Assembly (NCBI RefSeq): GCF_014839805.1
Contig: NC_051138.1
Location: 13,576,983-13,640,982, forward strand
DNA from: Manduca sexta
Lineage: Eukaryota > Arthropoda > Insecta > Lepidoptera > Sphingidae
Length of the DNA stretch: 64,000 nucleotides
Direction: 5' to 3'
The translations under genes and the position numbers were made by a program. Every line of letters begins with the position of its first letter. The first letter of the stretch is position 1. Below the pieces are notes generated by a model. That model made no database searches and had not been told where the DNA came from. It worked only from the letters and a program-made list of their open reading frames with translations. Of this stretch, positions 1-11,774 are shown piece by piece.

Positions 1-1528
1 GGGCAATTTTTTTGCATCGGTTACCTTTCGAAAATTTGCCTTATCCTCATTGATAACTTTAACAGTACAACAAATTCACGTATAATGTAATGGAACACAA
101 TATTAAACAACATGCATATGAATACAGTAATGTTCAATTCAAAAGGCATATCACATCCGTCTAGTTTCAGCTGAAACTTATTCATCAAACGCGCTGTTTT
201 GTTTATATACCTATTCGAATAACTTAGCCGTGCGCACACGCGCGACAGCAACAACACGATTTTTTGCCTTATAATATTAGAAAGCAGGATTTATTACACA
301 AACTGAGGTAAACGATTTCCTAATTGATGTTGATTTGGAACGAAACATATCTATTTTGCTTTAGATTCATTTGACTATCGTCAATAATAATAGATGAAAG
401 AAGGAAATTAAAACGATTTATTAGTCATACTCGGAAAATAAACAAACATAATGTACCTAAATTAACATTATAATTGCAATCAAAAATGGCTGGTCGCGGC
501 TGTGACCGGTATGTGACCACTCAGCATGAATTTTTCAGTAATCACCTTAAGTGATTTATCTAGAGTAAAATTATTCGAACATGAGTGATAAAATTTGTAA
601 CATAAACCTGGAGATCGATAGAATACTGAAAGAGCTGTAAGTCCGTACACCGAGTCTTAATGCAAGCCAGCGTAACATAAACCAGCAAAACCTATGCCAT
701 GAAATTAACCCAATCCTCCCTACGTTTCCGGGCGGTAAACAACCCTAAATCCATATTAAAATACAATTCAAGTTTGCTCGTAAAAATGATCGCTAATAAG
801 AAAGTAGACGTGGTTCACGCACGGCATTGCGTGCGGCACGAAATAAACAAATCCGTTATTATTAGCAATTTCACTTGCTAACTGAAAATATTTAGTAGAT
901 AATGCTTGACGTAAAGGTTTGTAGACTGATTGATTAATGGAGTCTTGTTCCAACTTGTCAATTTTATTTATTTTTATTTATTTATTAGGGAAACATACAA
1001 TATTTTAACTCTTATAAACTAGGTAACATAACTTAAAATACATAAATCAACAAAGTTTCCACTTATAGATATCTATTATACAGTACAGTAGATGCTATTG
1101 GTCAAAGTTACTAATCATTATCACATTTTTTTATTTTTTTTTATTTGTTATTTTAACTGCCAAATAATTACAAGTTCACAATTTATCAGTTATATATAAA
1201 AGAGATACAAAAAAAAAAAAAAAACTAGAAATTCCTAAGTTTACTATTAAAAATAAAAACGTAATTATTAAGTTGATTGCGTGTTCACAATTTTCCTTAG
1301 TTTTTTTTTATATGAATTAAGTTTTTCGTTAAAAATATCTATTGTACAATATTCTTTATTATATGTATGGCATACACGATACAAAAATGTGTTGCTGCAA
1401 TAATTAGACTTACAAGTAGGTACATTAAAGAGCGTTTGTTTACGTAAATTTAAACGAGGGCATTTGATCTGTATATGATTTAACAGAATTATACAGTGTA
1501 TATTATTTATTAGATTTGATAAATAATA
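1..1528. other. AT-rich stretch without a recognisable gene
   Basis: I see no coding region. There is a T-rich patch near 960-990 and an A run at about 1210-1227. A short exon-like signal at 581-636 (ATG followed by a strong splice donor) is discussed in the findings but not called as a gene. Confidence 0.6.
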
Positions 1529-1687
1529 TACACTCACGCCTTTTAACCCCGTAAGGAATGGAGGAGGCGCAATTGGTGCACCCACTTTCCGCTGTATGTA
1601 TTCCATCCCGTGATGTGATAATGCGCCTATGGCTTAACCGAGCACCAATTCTAGATTACGGGCTGGTACAAAGTAGAAAGACCTAAT
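1529..1687 (-). repeat. SINE family S2, 3' part
   Basis: The reverse complement matches the downstream half of the full S2 copy at 52185-52476 (blocks around 'ccgtaaggaatgga' and 'gtgatgtgataatgcgcc'). The tRNA-like head is missing, so this copy is 5'-truncated or decayed. Class inferred from the full copy. Confidence 0.6.
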
Positions 1688-2299
1688 ATAATATAATGTA
1701 ACCTTTTTCACAAGTCATACATAATCAGGCAGCATAATTGTAAGAAGTTAATCATCTTTCGTCAATAGATTATCTATCTGGACTCCAGTCCTTATTTGTG
1801 TAGCGAAGTCACAACCATGCTTGTATAACAAAACAGACTATGTAGTGAATAACTTACTTAAAACCCTTAACTTAAATGGCATATCTCGTAAAATATAGAC
1901 AGAAACTAAGTAACTCATACTCATTTAAAATTTATATCTGTTTAAATTGAATTACATACAAAAACATTTTTCATAAATTAGATCGTTTGAGATAAATGTG
2001 ATTTATGTTTACTGAGAACTGTTAATGCGCAATGAGATGATAAACAGCAAAATAAATGTCAGTGATCGGTGCAAAAATATTTTCGTTTGGAGAGTATAGG
2101 TTGAAGTTTATATTTCCGTGGTAACGCTGGTAAAATTTCCATGATGCAAGTTCATAATCCTATGTTACTGCTTGAAAAAGTATAAAACATTTAAAGAAAA
2201 AAATGGCGTAGGTAACAATTTGAATTTAAGTACGTTATACTGGTAAATAGATAACAAGAAGTTTTTTTTCAAATTGATTAGTTATACTTGTATGATCTC
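1688..2299. other. No recognisable feature
   Basis: AT-rich sequence with no ORF of note and no similarity that I can see to the other repeats of the window. Confidence 0.5.
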
Positions 2300-2935
2300 G
2301 TCACTGCCCGCGTAAAAAAAAATCCGGGATAAAATTCCCGCTTCATATTATTCCGGGATAAAAAGTAGCCAATAGCAGTCGAAAACAACGAAACTCCCGA
2401 TGAAGGAAAAATTCTAAATTGGTTTAGTAGTTTCTGAGATTAGCGCGTTCAAACCAACATACTCTTAAGCTTTATATAATACTAGCTTTTGCTCGATTAA
2501 AAAGTCGATAACTCGATAAAAGTCCCAATAAAAAAAGTATCCGATTTAATTATATATATATGGCTCACTATTTTTGTCATAGTGGCTTCCACATAAAAGG
2601 TAGATGCTGTCGCGGACTTTTATTTACAACTATTTAAGACAAACAATTCTACGGTACAGAATCTTTATGTAACTCTAACGGTTTAAGCAGCGTACGCCAG
2701 CATTTTTTTCCGACTTACATGATATGTATCGATATATTATGGTCAAAACACCCAAAATAATTATAAGTTGTAGCCTTTGTGTTATTCTGATGTATAACCA
2801 ATATTATTGTAAAGTTTCACCCAAATCCGTTCAGTAGTTTCCTCGTGAAAGAATAACAAACATATACATCCATCCTCACAAACTTTCGCATTTATAATAT
2901 AAGTAGGAAGTAGGATTAGTATAGATATAAATATT
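2300..2935 (+). repeat. Family F interspersed repeat, two adjoining pieces
   Basis: Contains the family hallmarks: a 'tagcttttgctcg' start near 2483, 'gggataaaaagtagcc' near 2355, the 'aaatccgttcagtagttt' block near 2823, and a tail of 'cgcatttataatat' near 2888. The first part (2300-2480) and second part (2480-2935) look like two consecutive copies. This type of repeat is very common in Lepidoptera. I cannot assign its class. Confidence 0.6.
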
Positions 2936-3478
2936 TAAAATAAACATACCACACATAAAAAAAATCATGTATTTTCCTTTCTAGTTCTGTAGGATAATAT
3001 ATGGGTGAAACATTAGACACAAATTAGACGATTTGTTTTTTGTGTTAGCACATAGCTGACTTCTAGAGCGGTTATTTTACTTAACGTTTGTGCTGTTACT
3101 AAACGATTTTTGTATAGGAATAGACTTTTTCTGTTCTACTTCATAAATGTTCTCTTGGGCTTCGAGTCGCCCTTGCAGAGTAAGTGTGGAAAATAAACAA
3201 GGTTTTCCGTCGAATAGAAACTTATATTTTAATAGAGTTAACACATTAGACAACCGTATTAGACTAGCACACATTGCTTAGTAACAGTACATTGTTATTT
3301 TATTCCAAATACAATAATTCAAAAAGATACATACTGTTACGCGGTCAGTTTACATTACATTATTAAAAATGCTTTGTATTTGTTTATGCAAACCTCAACA
3401 TTTTCAAGTCCGTCTAATATTTGACACTGCTCTGACTCTTATTTCAACATGACAATTATATTATTGCAAACTATACTG

Positions 3479-3978
3479 TATGGAGGGTCTGAGATGGAGG
3501 GTAGAGGTAGGGAGTACCGTCTCAGTGTATCAAAAAGTGTCCATCAAAACAGGGAAAATAAGGGTGGCGCTGCGATCGCACAGGATAAAATTTTAATGAA
3601 AATATTGAATGAAGAATTTCATGTTAATTATGTAAATAATTGCGTAAACAGAATAATTATTTATATTTACATTTGCAACAAGTGTCAAATCGTTTTGTGC
3701 AAAATTTTAAAAAAATACTTTATGTAAAGAGTATAAATATTTAAACTTATTGAATATACATTGGTAGAAAGGTTTATTGACTACTTGACTCATGAAAAGA
3801 TTTAATTTGTTTATTTGGCTTACTTCACTCACTATTAAAGCAACCACATTCGTATCGTAGTTTTTCGTACGCCAGCGCTATTGTGGTAGGTACTTGAAAC
3901 TCTATTTTCAGCAAATGCTGGACACTTTTTCGAGTTCCCCTCCATATCAGACGTAGCTCCTTACCTCTACCCTCCATA
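3479..3978. mobile_element. Non-autonomous TIR DNA element, 500 bp
   Basis: The ends are inverted: the left end reads tatggaggg and the right end ccctccata. The complementarity continues inward for roughly 50-60 bases with indels ('gtagaggtagggag' on the left, its complement near 3952-3970 on the right, and 'aaaaagtgtcc' near 3530 against its complement near 3925). The element is flanked by the direct repeat ctatactg (3471-3478 and 3979-3986), an 8-bp target duplication that could be read as 9 bp. An 8-bp duplication fits hAT; 8-9 bp would also fit Mutator-like elements. It carries no transposase. The outer left end shows a partial internal duplication of 'tggagggt'. Confidence 0.7.
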
Positions 3979-3986
3979 CTATACTG

Positions 3987-4939
3987 ATATTATAAATAAA
4001 AAAGTAACTGTTACGTTTTGACGGCAAAATCACTAAAGCGATTTTGATATGTGTAGAGTAAGCTTAACCCAAAATCTAGCATCAGCAACGGCTTTTTCAA
4101 GCTAAATTCACAAAAAAAGAAAAAAATATCCAGGCTCAAAACAACACAGCGACTAATCGTTTGGGTGCAACACTGATATTTGTATTAATTTCAGCCGCGA
4201 GGTCCGCGCAATCTTCATTTGCACGATAATTACACGCTCTTTGTTCGCGTCCACCCATTGTAATGTCCGTTGTATGGTTTTTTCATCTCATAAATAACGC
4301 GGAACTCTGATAGAACGATGCTATGCATAATAAAACCGACGGCACGTTGCTTAAATTCCTCAATTTTGCATAATGCGTTTTCCATTCGACAATATTGTGA
4401 GTTTGATTGGATATACGCTTTTCGATACGCTTGGCTGAGGATATTGTTAACCCTACTGGTATAAATACAAATGTTTAAAGATATTTAATAAATCCCTCAT
4501 TAAAGCGCTGTTTGGATGAAGTTTGGCACTCAGATAAAAAACTTCTGGGTTAACATGAAATAGATTTAAATGTTAAAAAAGCAAGCGTGTAGAACTACAG
4601 TTAAAAACCGGTTTATTATAATAAAAAAAATAAAATCTGTATCGCAAGTTTTTGTAGAATATACCCCCGTATTTCCATTTGTAGGCGGCGAATTTCGAAG
4701 AACTTTGAGTGGAATAATAAATGCTTTGCTAGATATATTAAAATTTTCATATGTAACTCACGTCAACGTCAGGCAGTGGTCTTTCCATATTAATATATCA
4801 TACTTTTATATTATTAAAATTCACATTCTTAAACGCGTATCCTATTATATACTGTTATAGTGTGCTATAGACACGGGAAAATAATACTTATTGTTTTAGG
4901 AAAAAAACATGTATTTCTATCATTGGACTTTTTTATATG
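3987..4939. other. No recognisable gene
   Basis: A GC-richer patch at 4195-4350 follows a sequence resembling a splice acceptor, but its reading frame closes after about 22 codons. The 96-codon open frame at 4570-4860 is AT-rich and has no motif. Nothing supportable. Confidence 0.5.
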
Positions 4940-5152
4940 TCACGGCAGAGTAATCCCAGTGCACCTCATGCTAATGACGGTTTAATAGAATATTGACTGA
5001 CGAGAGATGATTACCCATCGGTAGTCGGGACAATTATGGTGGCCTGTTGGAACCAGATATACGCATTACACAAGCTGACCCCGGAACGCGACACACTTAC
5101 GTGGGCCACTATGGCGGGTTTTAACACCATGTGTACAATGGTCGTCATCCCA
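4940..5152 (-). repeat. Family B LINE 3' tail
   Basis: Its reverse complement aligns along its length with the copies at 20691, 23041, 44360 and 54389. Shared blocks are 'gtgggccactatggcggg', 'ccggaacgcgacacactta' and 'gattaccc'. I interpret it as a 5'-truncated LINE 3' end (see the shared B/C module in the findings). Confidence 0.7.
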
Positions 5153-6458
5153 AGGTCTCAGGTGTTAAATTTCTACATTCAGCTACAAATACTGCTTTGC
5201 GAATAATCGTATGTAGTTGATATAAAATTTGGTAAGCGACACTACTCGACCCTAGTAACAAATAATCTCATGTGAAATATAAATTCATAAACTAAATAAG
5301 AAACCGTTACAAATATCGTGAAAATCAAATTGAACTTTTATTTAGCGAATGCAAAAAATAGGTTACGAATAAACGTGTGAAGTTAAATAAATGTCCTGCA
5401 ATATTTAAACAAATATTTTATTATTACTCTGAATATCGTAACATCGTATGGCGATTTAGAATTTCATTTCCCAGTACGCTCTCGTTTTAGCACCGTGTGC
5501 ATTTCACTGCATTCCGGATTCAGTTTTTATATATTTTTTTGTAAAACACATTCGCTTTGAGGGGTTGACGCTACTTTAATTTAAATACGGGTTTTGATGT
5601 TAATTTTCTTATTTTTGGTTATTTTTTTTTTTTTCTATAATAATAAGCACCAAAATTTGTGATTAAATATTATGGGTTGTATATCCACCAAAATATTTTG
5701 ATGCACATTGTTCATTTATTCTGGCTACTTTAAGTATTGTAACAGATAATATCTATGAAAATTTCCCGTTATACCTCCTTTATATGACGAATTCAATAAA
5801 TATTAATAACATTCCTAATTTAAATAATATTTTTTTACGAGTGGCCAGTGTTTTTCATCTTTTTATTACTTGTGGCCTTCGAAAATATCAAGCGATATAA
5901 TTCGCACCGGAGGTCACTCCTATCCGAGATTTCAATCCTGAAACTGAGCTTTAAGCAATAATTAAACCCTGAATAATAGAAACTGGCCGGTCAAAGTTGA
6001 ATTTTGAAACGATGTGATAATAATTATTTGCGAATTAGTAGTTTTGCATTATTAATTTAATATCGACATTTATAATCGTTAAAAGATAAGTAGAGGCGAA
6101 GGGCAAGGAGATTTAAGAAACAGATGAGGCCTAGGCTGAGTTCGGAAGAGATTCATTTTTGTAAAGGCTTATTATCAAAATCTGGAGCGTACAATACAAT
6201 AACGAGTTCCGTGTTTGTGAATAAACAAGTCAGTCACAAATGACAAAGCAGTGCTTACACAGCAACAAAGCCAAAAATATAGTATAATGTTTTGTTTGCA
6301 TCTTTCCTTTCAATTATAATCATTTGAAACATTCTTTCAAGAGTCTGTGTAAACTGTAAAGATGTGAGAACGTGCCAGCCTTATTTAACCTATGTATACG
6401 CTCCAGTCGCACTAGCCTAATAGGGAGATCACCTATATTAACTTATTAAACATTAATA
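5153..6458. other. No recognisable feature
   Basis: AT-rich unique-looking DNA, with a T run near 5620. No coding frame, RNA gene or repeat family recognised. Confidence 0.5.
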
Positions 6459-6784
6459 GCGGCGATAGCCTAGTTGGTTGTGGAACGGACTGCCGAGACG
6501 AATGTCCGCAGGTTCAAATCCCAAGGGCACACACCTCTGATTTTTCTAATAAATTAAGTGTGTATTCTTTGTGAATTATCGCTTGCTTTAACGGTGAAGG
6601 AAAACATCGTGAGGAAACCTGCACATCTGAGAGGTTCTCTATAGGAATTTCGAAGGTGTGTGAAGTCTACCAATCCGCACTAGGCCAGCGTGGTGGACTA
6701 AGGCCTAATCCCTCTCAGTAGTAGAGGAGGCCCGTGCTCAGCAGTGGGCAAGTATAATATACAGGGCTGATATTATTATTGTTA
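6459..6784 (+). repeat. SINE family A, full-length copy
   Basis: The tRNA-derived head has an A box (TAGCCTAGTTGG, 6466-6477) and a B box (GGTTCAAATCC) about 40 bases on: an internal RNA polymerase III promoter. The body is conserved, and the 3' tail 'ggaggcccgtgctcagcag' ends in (att)n. A perfect 12-bp target-site duplication, taaacattaata, flanks it at 6447-6458 and 6785-6796. The tail resembles the RTE LINE end at 6828-6975, suggesting RTE machinery moves it. Confidence 0.88.
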
Positions 6785-6827
6785 TAAACATTAATAATAC
6801 AATATGTTGTAATAACGTAGTGTGGGA

Positions 6828-6975
6828 CGCCCTCTGGCCAGATGGCGGGACAATTTACACAAGAGGGCTGGTAGCGACTGGATGCATAAAGCAGGAGACC
6901 GGGCTCTGTGGCGTACCTTGGGGAGGCCTATGTCCAGCAGGGGACTGCGACGGGCTGATGATGATGATGATGATG
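6828..6975 (+). mobile_element. RTE-clade LINE, extreme 3' end (5'-truncated)
   Basis: The + strand encodes the typical C-terminal end of an RTE reverse transcriptase ORF: residues like RPLARWRDNL, then AGSDWM, then DRALWRTLG. After a one-base shift within the G run at about 6920, it continues YVQQGTATG and a stop at 6956-6958. An (ATG)n tail follows to 6975, which is the usual simple-repeat tail of RTE elements. The shift and the tiny size make it a dead copy. Family assignment rests on remembered features of RTE ends. Confidence 0.75.
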
Positions 6976-7686
6976 TTTATTTATTTGGAACGTAATAAAT
7001 CCTTCACGATTAAAAAAATATCTGCTTATTTAAACCGGAATACCACATTGAATTGGGTGAACATCACAGATTTCAATTTACATAACGTATTAAACACCGC
7101 CGAAAATGGTAGTCCGCGTAACGCTCGCCTGGTCACAGCTCGGTGCCGGGATATTAGTCCCTAAACACACATTATTTAGCTGGATAATAATCGGGTAAAT
7201 TAGCAGCTCGTAGAATGGTCGCTGGCGGCGCGTCGATCGTTTAGGTTAAAACATGCAGGGGTGAGGTTATTTGGAATGACTGTTAGGACTTCATTGAATT
7301 TATGTGCTTTTTAATTAAGGACTCTGCAAAATGACTTCTGTGCGCCTGGTGTTAAATGAAGTAAAGGAAACGGTCAACCGGTAAGGTTATAAAAGTATTG
7401 TGATATTGTTTGCTGGCCTGTTATTACAATTATAATGACAATTGGGGATGTATTTTTTTCATTCTTGGACTGCAAAGACCTTCTGGGCCTGATGATAATC
7501 GTCCTTACAAACTGTCGCATCTGGAATATTAGTAAGATTTTATGGATTACCACAAGATAAGCAATAAAGAATCCAATTGCTACGTAATCACTAGGGATAT
7601 TATATTCTAATAAATTACGTTATAGATTGCTTACTTCTTTAACGTTGTCGAAATTCCGTAAAGCATGCTTACATTTTTTTTAAGGG
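6976..7686. other. No recognisable gene
   Basis: Mixed-composition DNA. A GC-richer stretch at 7090-7260 has no sustained open frame or identifiable motif. Confidence 0.5.
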
Positions 7687-8533
7687 GCACGTCACAGTGA
7701 ATCCACTTAACCTGATTGTAAGTCAAATAACTCAAATAGAGTGTCAAGTGTATGAGGTATGATTATTTCGACAGTTAACAAAAGTATGCCGGCTATTTGA
7801 AGGCGGATTGACCCAGGCTGATACCGGAACGCTACATACATATGCGCTGGACAGACAGAAAAGACGTAGACGGGGCGCGGACATATTATGTCTCCTCCGC
7901 GTCCCTTTCATACAAAATGTATAAAAACGCTGCGAAGCAAAACATACAGAAAAGACAGGGCGCGGACACGACGCAGACACGACGCTTACTTGTCTGCGCC
8001 CTGTTGTAGAACACACAGAAAGAACGAGGCACGGGCGTGAACGCCAATGAACAGGGGTGCGGGCGGGGTGAGGCGCGGCTGCTGGCACTCGCGCTTTGCT
8101 TTTACACAAAACTACCTGCGTCCTTGAGTAGTTGCGAAGTGTTTAGAGAAGGAAGATCATCGTATATTAAGTGAAAATGCGGGACGACTATGAATTCAAC
8201 GTTCAATTTTGTAGTTTAAGTTTAGTAATCCAGTTACTATATTTATAATAGACCAGAGTATTGCAATAACTCTCTGTATATTAGCGAGATACACCAACAC
8301 AAAGACATCTTCATCTTCGGAAGAAGACATGTTATCGTGTCAAAATCGAACAGCTGAAAACCGTCACCTCTCGCGGCGCCCAGCGTCTCGTCCGTGCCTC
8401 GTCTTTTCTGTATGTTTTTAAAAAATTGCGACGGCGTGGCGCTTCGCCCCGTCGTACGTCTATTCTGTGTGTCCTGCGCCTTACGCGGGCCACTATGGCG
8501 GGTTTTATACCTTGTGTGCGGTGGTCATTATCC
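7687..8533 (-). repeat. Family B LINE tail split by a later insertion
   Basis: The left part (7687-7844) and right part (8480-8533) are two halves of one family B copy. Relative to the uninterrupted copy at 20691-20884, the break falls just before 'ttacgtgggccac'. The DNA between (7845-8479) is an inverted-repeat element that inserted later. Confidence 0.65.
7845..8479. mobile_element. Non-autonomous TIR DNA element nested in a family B tail
   Basis: The left end (gcgctggacagacag...) and the reverse complement of the right end (ggcgcaggacacacag...) match over about 32 bases up to 'agacgtagacggggcg' with a few mismatches. Further subterminal inverted motifs lie inside ('catacagaaaagac' at about 7945 against 'gtcttttctgtatg' at 8401-8414). 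The element is clearly GC-richer than its surroundings. The minus-strand open frame at 7744-8109 crosses its left boundary, so it is not a transposase gene. No clear target duplication; superfamily unknown. Confidence 0.6.
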
Positions 8534-9231
8534 AGGAAAAATATTCAACCACCTAAAAATACAATACTGTTACAATAAAAATATTGTTAAAAACGTTTGA
8601 AAAACCGAGGCAGTTGGTCGTGGACAGTCGTACTGATCATTTGGTTGGTGAATTATTTGTGAAAGTATATCTGTACCCAGTGATAGTTCTTTTTTTTAAT
8701 CTAATCTCTACAGTTACTAACAATACAATACATAACAATGTTGTCGATACACGTTTAATTTGCCACGCCCAAACGTTAACACTATTTCATTTATAGCCGG
8801 TTAAAATCCATAGTTACACCGTTATAAATGAACCTACCTATTATCACGGCAATCAGTAGGTCGGTAATCTCTAATTTGCTTATTGCATGCCAAATTTCCT
8901 CTCATTTGCGGCTTTAACGCGTGTTTAATGGTAATAAAATTTCAATAAGCTTCAGGAAAAAGGGCTTACTATAGGCATCAGATTTAACAATCTTTTTAGT
9001 AGTGTTTTTTAATGTTATAATTTTTGTTTAGTTTTATGTTTTTATTGTGACGGTGATGGAAGACTATTTGGATATTTTTATTTTTACGTTGAAAAATTTT
9101 GTTTTGTAAAAAGTAAATCAAAGTACCACATAAATGAATGTAAGACTTTCCGAGCCGAATTCACACCTATATGATGCCAATAAACCAATGAAGTGATACT
9201 TGATAGAAATTACTATAAGCTAATTAAAAAT
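8534..9231. other. No recognisable feature
   Basis: AT-rich DNA with only short open frames and no repeat I can match inside the window. Confidence 0.5.
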
Positions 9232-9467
9232 ACCCCGGTGAAGTATTGCGTGGGCGATGTGACTACTGCTCTGCGATCTCAGGTTCAAATTCTCCCTTGG
9301 GAAAATGATATTGAGTTTTTCTACTCAATATCAGCACGGTGTCTGGAATTAGTTATATGGATATAGACTTGTCTCTTATCACATCATCGGACGGACTATA
9401 CATGGCGAAAAGTGGGTTCCCTTTTAGCAACTTTGCTTACCCCTTCGGGAATAAGACGTTATAATTT
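9232..9467 (+). repeat. SINE family S2, diverged copy
   Basis: The head carries a B-box-like 'caggttcaaattc' near 9280. The downstream half shares 'ttatcacatcat', 'ggcgaaaagtggg' and 'ccccttcgggaata' with the copy at 52185-52476 read on the minus strand. Diverged, so the boundaries are approximate. Confidence 0.6.
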
Positions 9468-9544
9468 TGTTTTGTTTGATTGTAAATAAAAAAATAATCA
9501 TGAAATAGATTTATTAAATTTTTTAGTATGAGAATGGTATATTA

Positions 9545-9707
9545 CAGTGGCGATGGGTCAATAATCATATAAACCGATTCGCGCTGGCTTCCGTTTCGTA
9601 ATTTATGTAAAATTTAATCATCATTAGAAAGAATTGCAGGCCGCATTGATACATATAATTAGTCCTGATGTATTGTTGCGGGTTCCCTTTTAGAACTTTC
9701 GCCACTG
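9545..9707. mobile_element. Family H MITE, hAT-like (163 bp)
   Basis: The termini are inverted: cagtggcga on the left and tcgccactg on the right. Flanking 8-mers gtatatta (9537-9544) and gtacatta (9708-9715) differ at one base, fitting an 8-bp hAT-type target duplication. The interior is homologous, in reverse orientation, to 15495-15650. No coding capacity. Confidence 0.7.
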
Positions 9708-9715
9708 GTACATTA

Positions 9716-10756
9716 GTCTTACCTTGTAAAGCTCTCTCTTTTGTCCCTTTTGGTTTAGTGTCTCTTGGGTTTCACAATAAATATGATTTAACATGAACCG
9801 AATTTATTTGCGCGGAAAATCAATAATACGTATATACGAACAAGGGAAGGAAGTGACTGGTGGGCCGCCCGTGGCGTCGAATGCTCTATGCAACCTTGAT
9901 GTAATATTGCGTCATGCTATGTGCGTCCCTACAACTTAAATGTATTTCACTTAGACGCTTTTATATAAAAAATTCAAAGTGCCCGATTGGCTTCAAAGGG
10001 AGTGGTCATGATCCCATTAATTTTCCTGTGGATTCGCCACTGAGTGCCGCCTCCTTCCTTAGACGTTTAGCATTCTCGAGAGAAATCTTTTACGCTCCTG
10101 TTTTTTGTATCGTAAATGGAAAGTTTACACTTTGTTTTTGGTAAGAAATGTGTATTTATAGATTAAGTTATATGAATAAGCAAATTGTATTTTTTGTTTT
10201 CAATTATTCGTTACTATTCTAGAAACATATCAAAACTTTTTATATAAAATTCGACATAAACTCAAATTAATAACAAACATACGAATAGAGGAAACAAGTA
10301 ACTTACCCCAATTCACTTAAAAATAAAACTAAATGGCTGCTAGAGCATGACACAAGCAAATATTAAACTTTTTAAAATTTAAGAGGAAAGAAGACTTTAT
10401 AATACTGAGAAACCCCTTTATAATGTACTGCAAAAAATAATGAACGATACGAAAAACAAAAGTATTTACACGAAAATTATTTCTTTCACGGTTAAAACTT
10501 AAAAATTAAAGTAATTAACGTAGTAGAGATACATCTGTGTAGATGGTTGTGAAGCCTAATAATTATATTAATAAGAATGATCCATATTAATCAGTAAACT
10601 TTTGAAAGGCTCGAAATTACGAAAGGAAGTTACGAGTAAATTCTAACGCGTTTGGCTAACATTTGATAATTTATATATAACACTATACGTTAATGCTTCA
10701 GTAATATGTCATAAATAAACCTTTGAGAATGTTATGCATTTTTTTTTTATTCTTAA
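9716..10756. other. No recognisable gene
   Basis: AT-rich. The open frame at 9914-10144 has no motif and biased composition. Nothing supportable. Confidence 0.5.
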
Positions 10757-11245
10757 CTAGCTTTTGCTCGCGGCTCCGCCCGCGTTATAAAGTTTTTCAG
10801 GCTAAAGTTTTCCATTATAAAAGTAGTAGTTTCCCGGGAGCCTATGTTCTTCCCAGGGTTTCAAACTGTCTCCATACCAAATTTTATCTTAATACGTTGG
10901 GTAGTTTTGAGTTTAAGACGTTCAGGCAGACGGATGCAGCGGGGACTTTGTTTTATAATATATTTTTAGAACTTTTAAGAGGAATAATCCCGTCATACAT
11001 CATTGTTGCATAACTTTAACCGTTTACGCAGCGCACGCAACAGAAGCTCTCAAAACTAATAAATTGTCCCCGTATTTGCAACATGTTTCATTACTGCTCC
11101 GCTCCTATTGGTCATAGCGTGATGATATATAGCCTATAGCAATCCACGAATAAAGGGCTATCCAACGCAAAAAGAATTTTTCACTTTGGACCGGTAGTTC
11201 CTGAGATTACCCCCCAGATCAGGGGCTGACTGAGAGTGTTATAAA
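10757..11245 (+). repeat. Family F interspersed repeat
   Basis: Begins 'ctagcttttgctcgcggc' and continues with the blocks shared with 16381-17190 ('atacatcattgttgcataac', 'acgcagcgcacgcaac', 'tattggtcatagcgtgatg'). It ends near 'cctgagattac'. Class not determined. Confidence 0.6.
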
Positions 11246-11269
11246 CGTAAGAGTAGACAAATATAATGA

Positions 11270-11605
11270 GAAAGCTTCGAACTGCTAAGCTATCGGGAGT
11301 TACATTGTGAGTCAACCATAAAAGATAGACATATGCTGTCGTGGGAAATTTTTTACATAATTTTAAGGAGAACATTTCCGTCATACATGATTTCTGTGTA
11401 GCTTTAACCATTAAGGTTGCTCGCGCGACGGAAGCTTAAAAAATGGAATAACTTCACCCGTTTTCCCAACATTTACCTTCACTGCTCTGCTCCTATTAAT
11501 TGTAGCGTGATGAAAAGTATACTATAACCAGCACAGGAGTATGACAAATAATTGTACTAAGTTTCGTTAAAATCCGTCGAGTAGTTTTTGTTTCTATAAC
11601 GGTTA
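11270..11605 (+). repeat. Family F interspersed repeat, second tandem copy
   Basis: Shares with the previous copy 'cgtcatacatgat', 'ctgctctgctcctatt' and 'gtagcgtgatga', then the 3' block 'aaaatccgtcgagtagttttt'. The repeat continues past the microsatellite and gap at 12275-12405. Two F copies thus lie head to tail. Confidence 0.55.
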
Positions 11606-11606
11606 T

Positions 11607-11696
<90 letters not shown>

Positions 11697-11774
11697 GAAC
11701 AGACAGACAGACAGACAGACGGAGCAGACAGACAGACAGACAGACAGACAGACGGAGCAGACAGACAGACAGAC
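11606..11774. repeat. (CAGA)n microsatellite
   Basis: About 170 bases of near-perfect CAGA tetranucleotides with rare interruptions (cgaacaga, cggagcaga). It runs straight into the assembly gap and resumes at 12275-12285. The apparent 251-codon minus-strand frame here is only this repeat read through Ns. Confidence 0.97.

Noticed and set aside
4190..4350. Exon after a good splice acceptor ('attaatttcag')
   Set aside because: The best frame closes after about 22 codons, there is no matching donor, and no protein was recognised.
4570..4860. 96-codon open frame as a small protein
   Set aside because: AT-rich composition, no motif, and no supporting context such as splice or regulatory signals.
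6459..6530. tRNA gene at the heads of the A, S2 and S3 repeats
   Set aside because: A and B boxes are present, but no acceptor stem closes, and the same heads recur with long conserved bodies. These are SINEs.
7744..8109. 121-codon open frame on the minus strand as a gene
   Set aside because: It crosses the boundary between a LINE tail and the GC-rich TIR element, and its residues are composition-driven with no domain.
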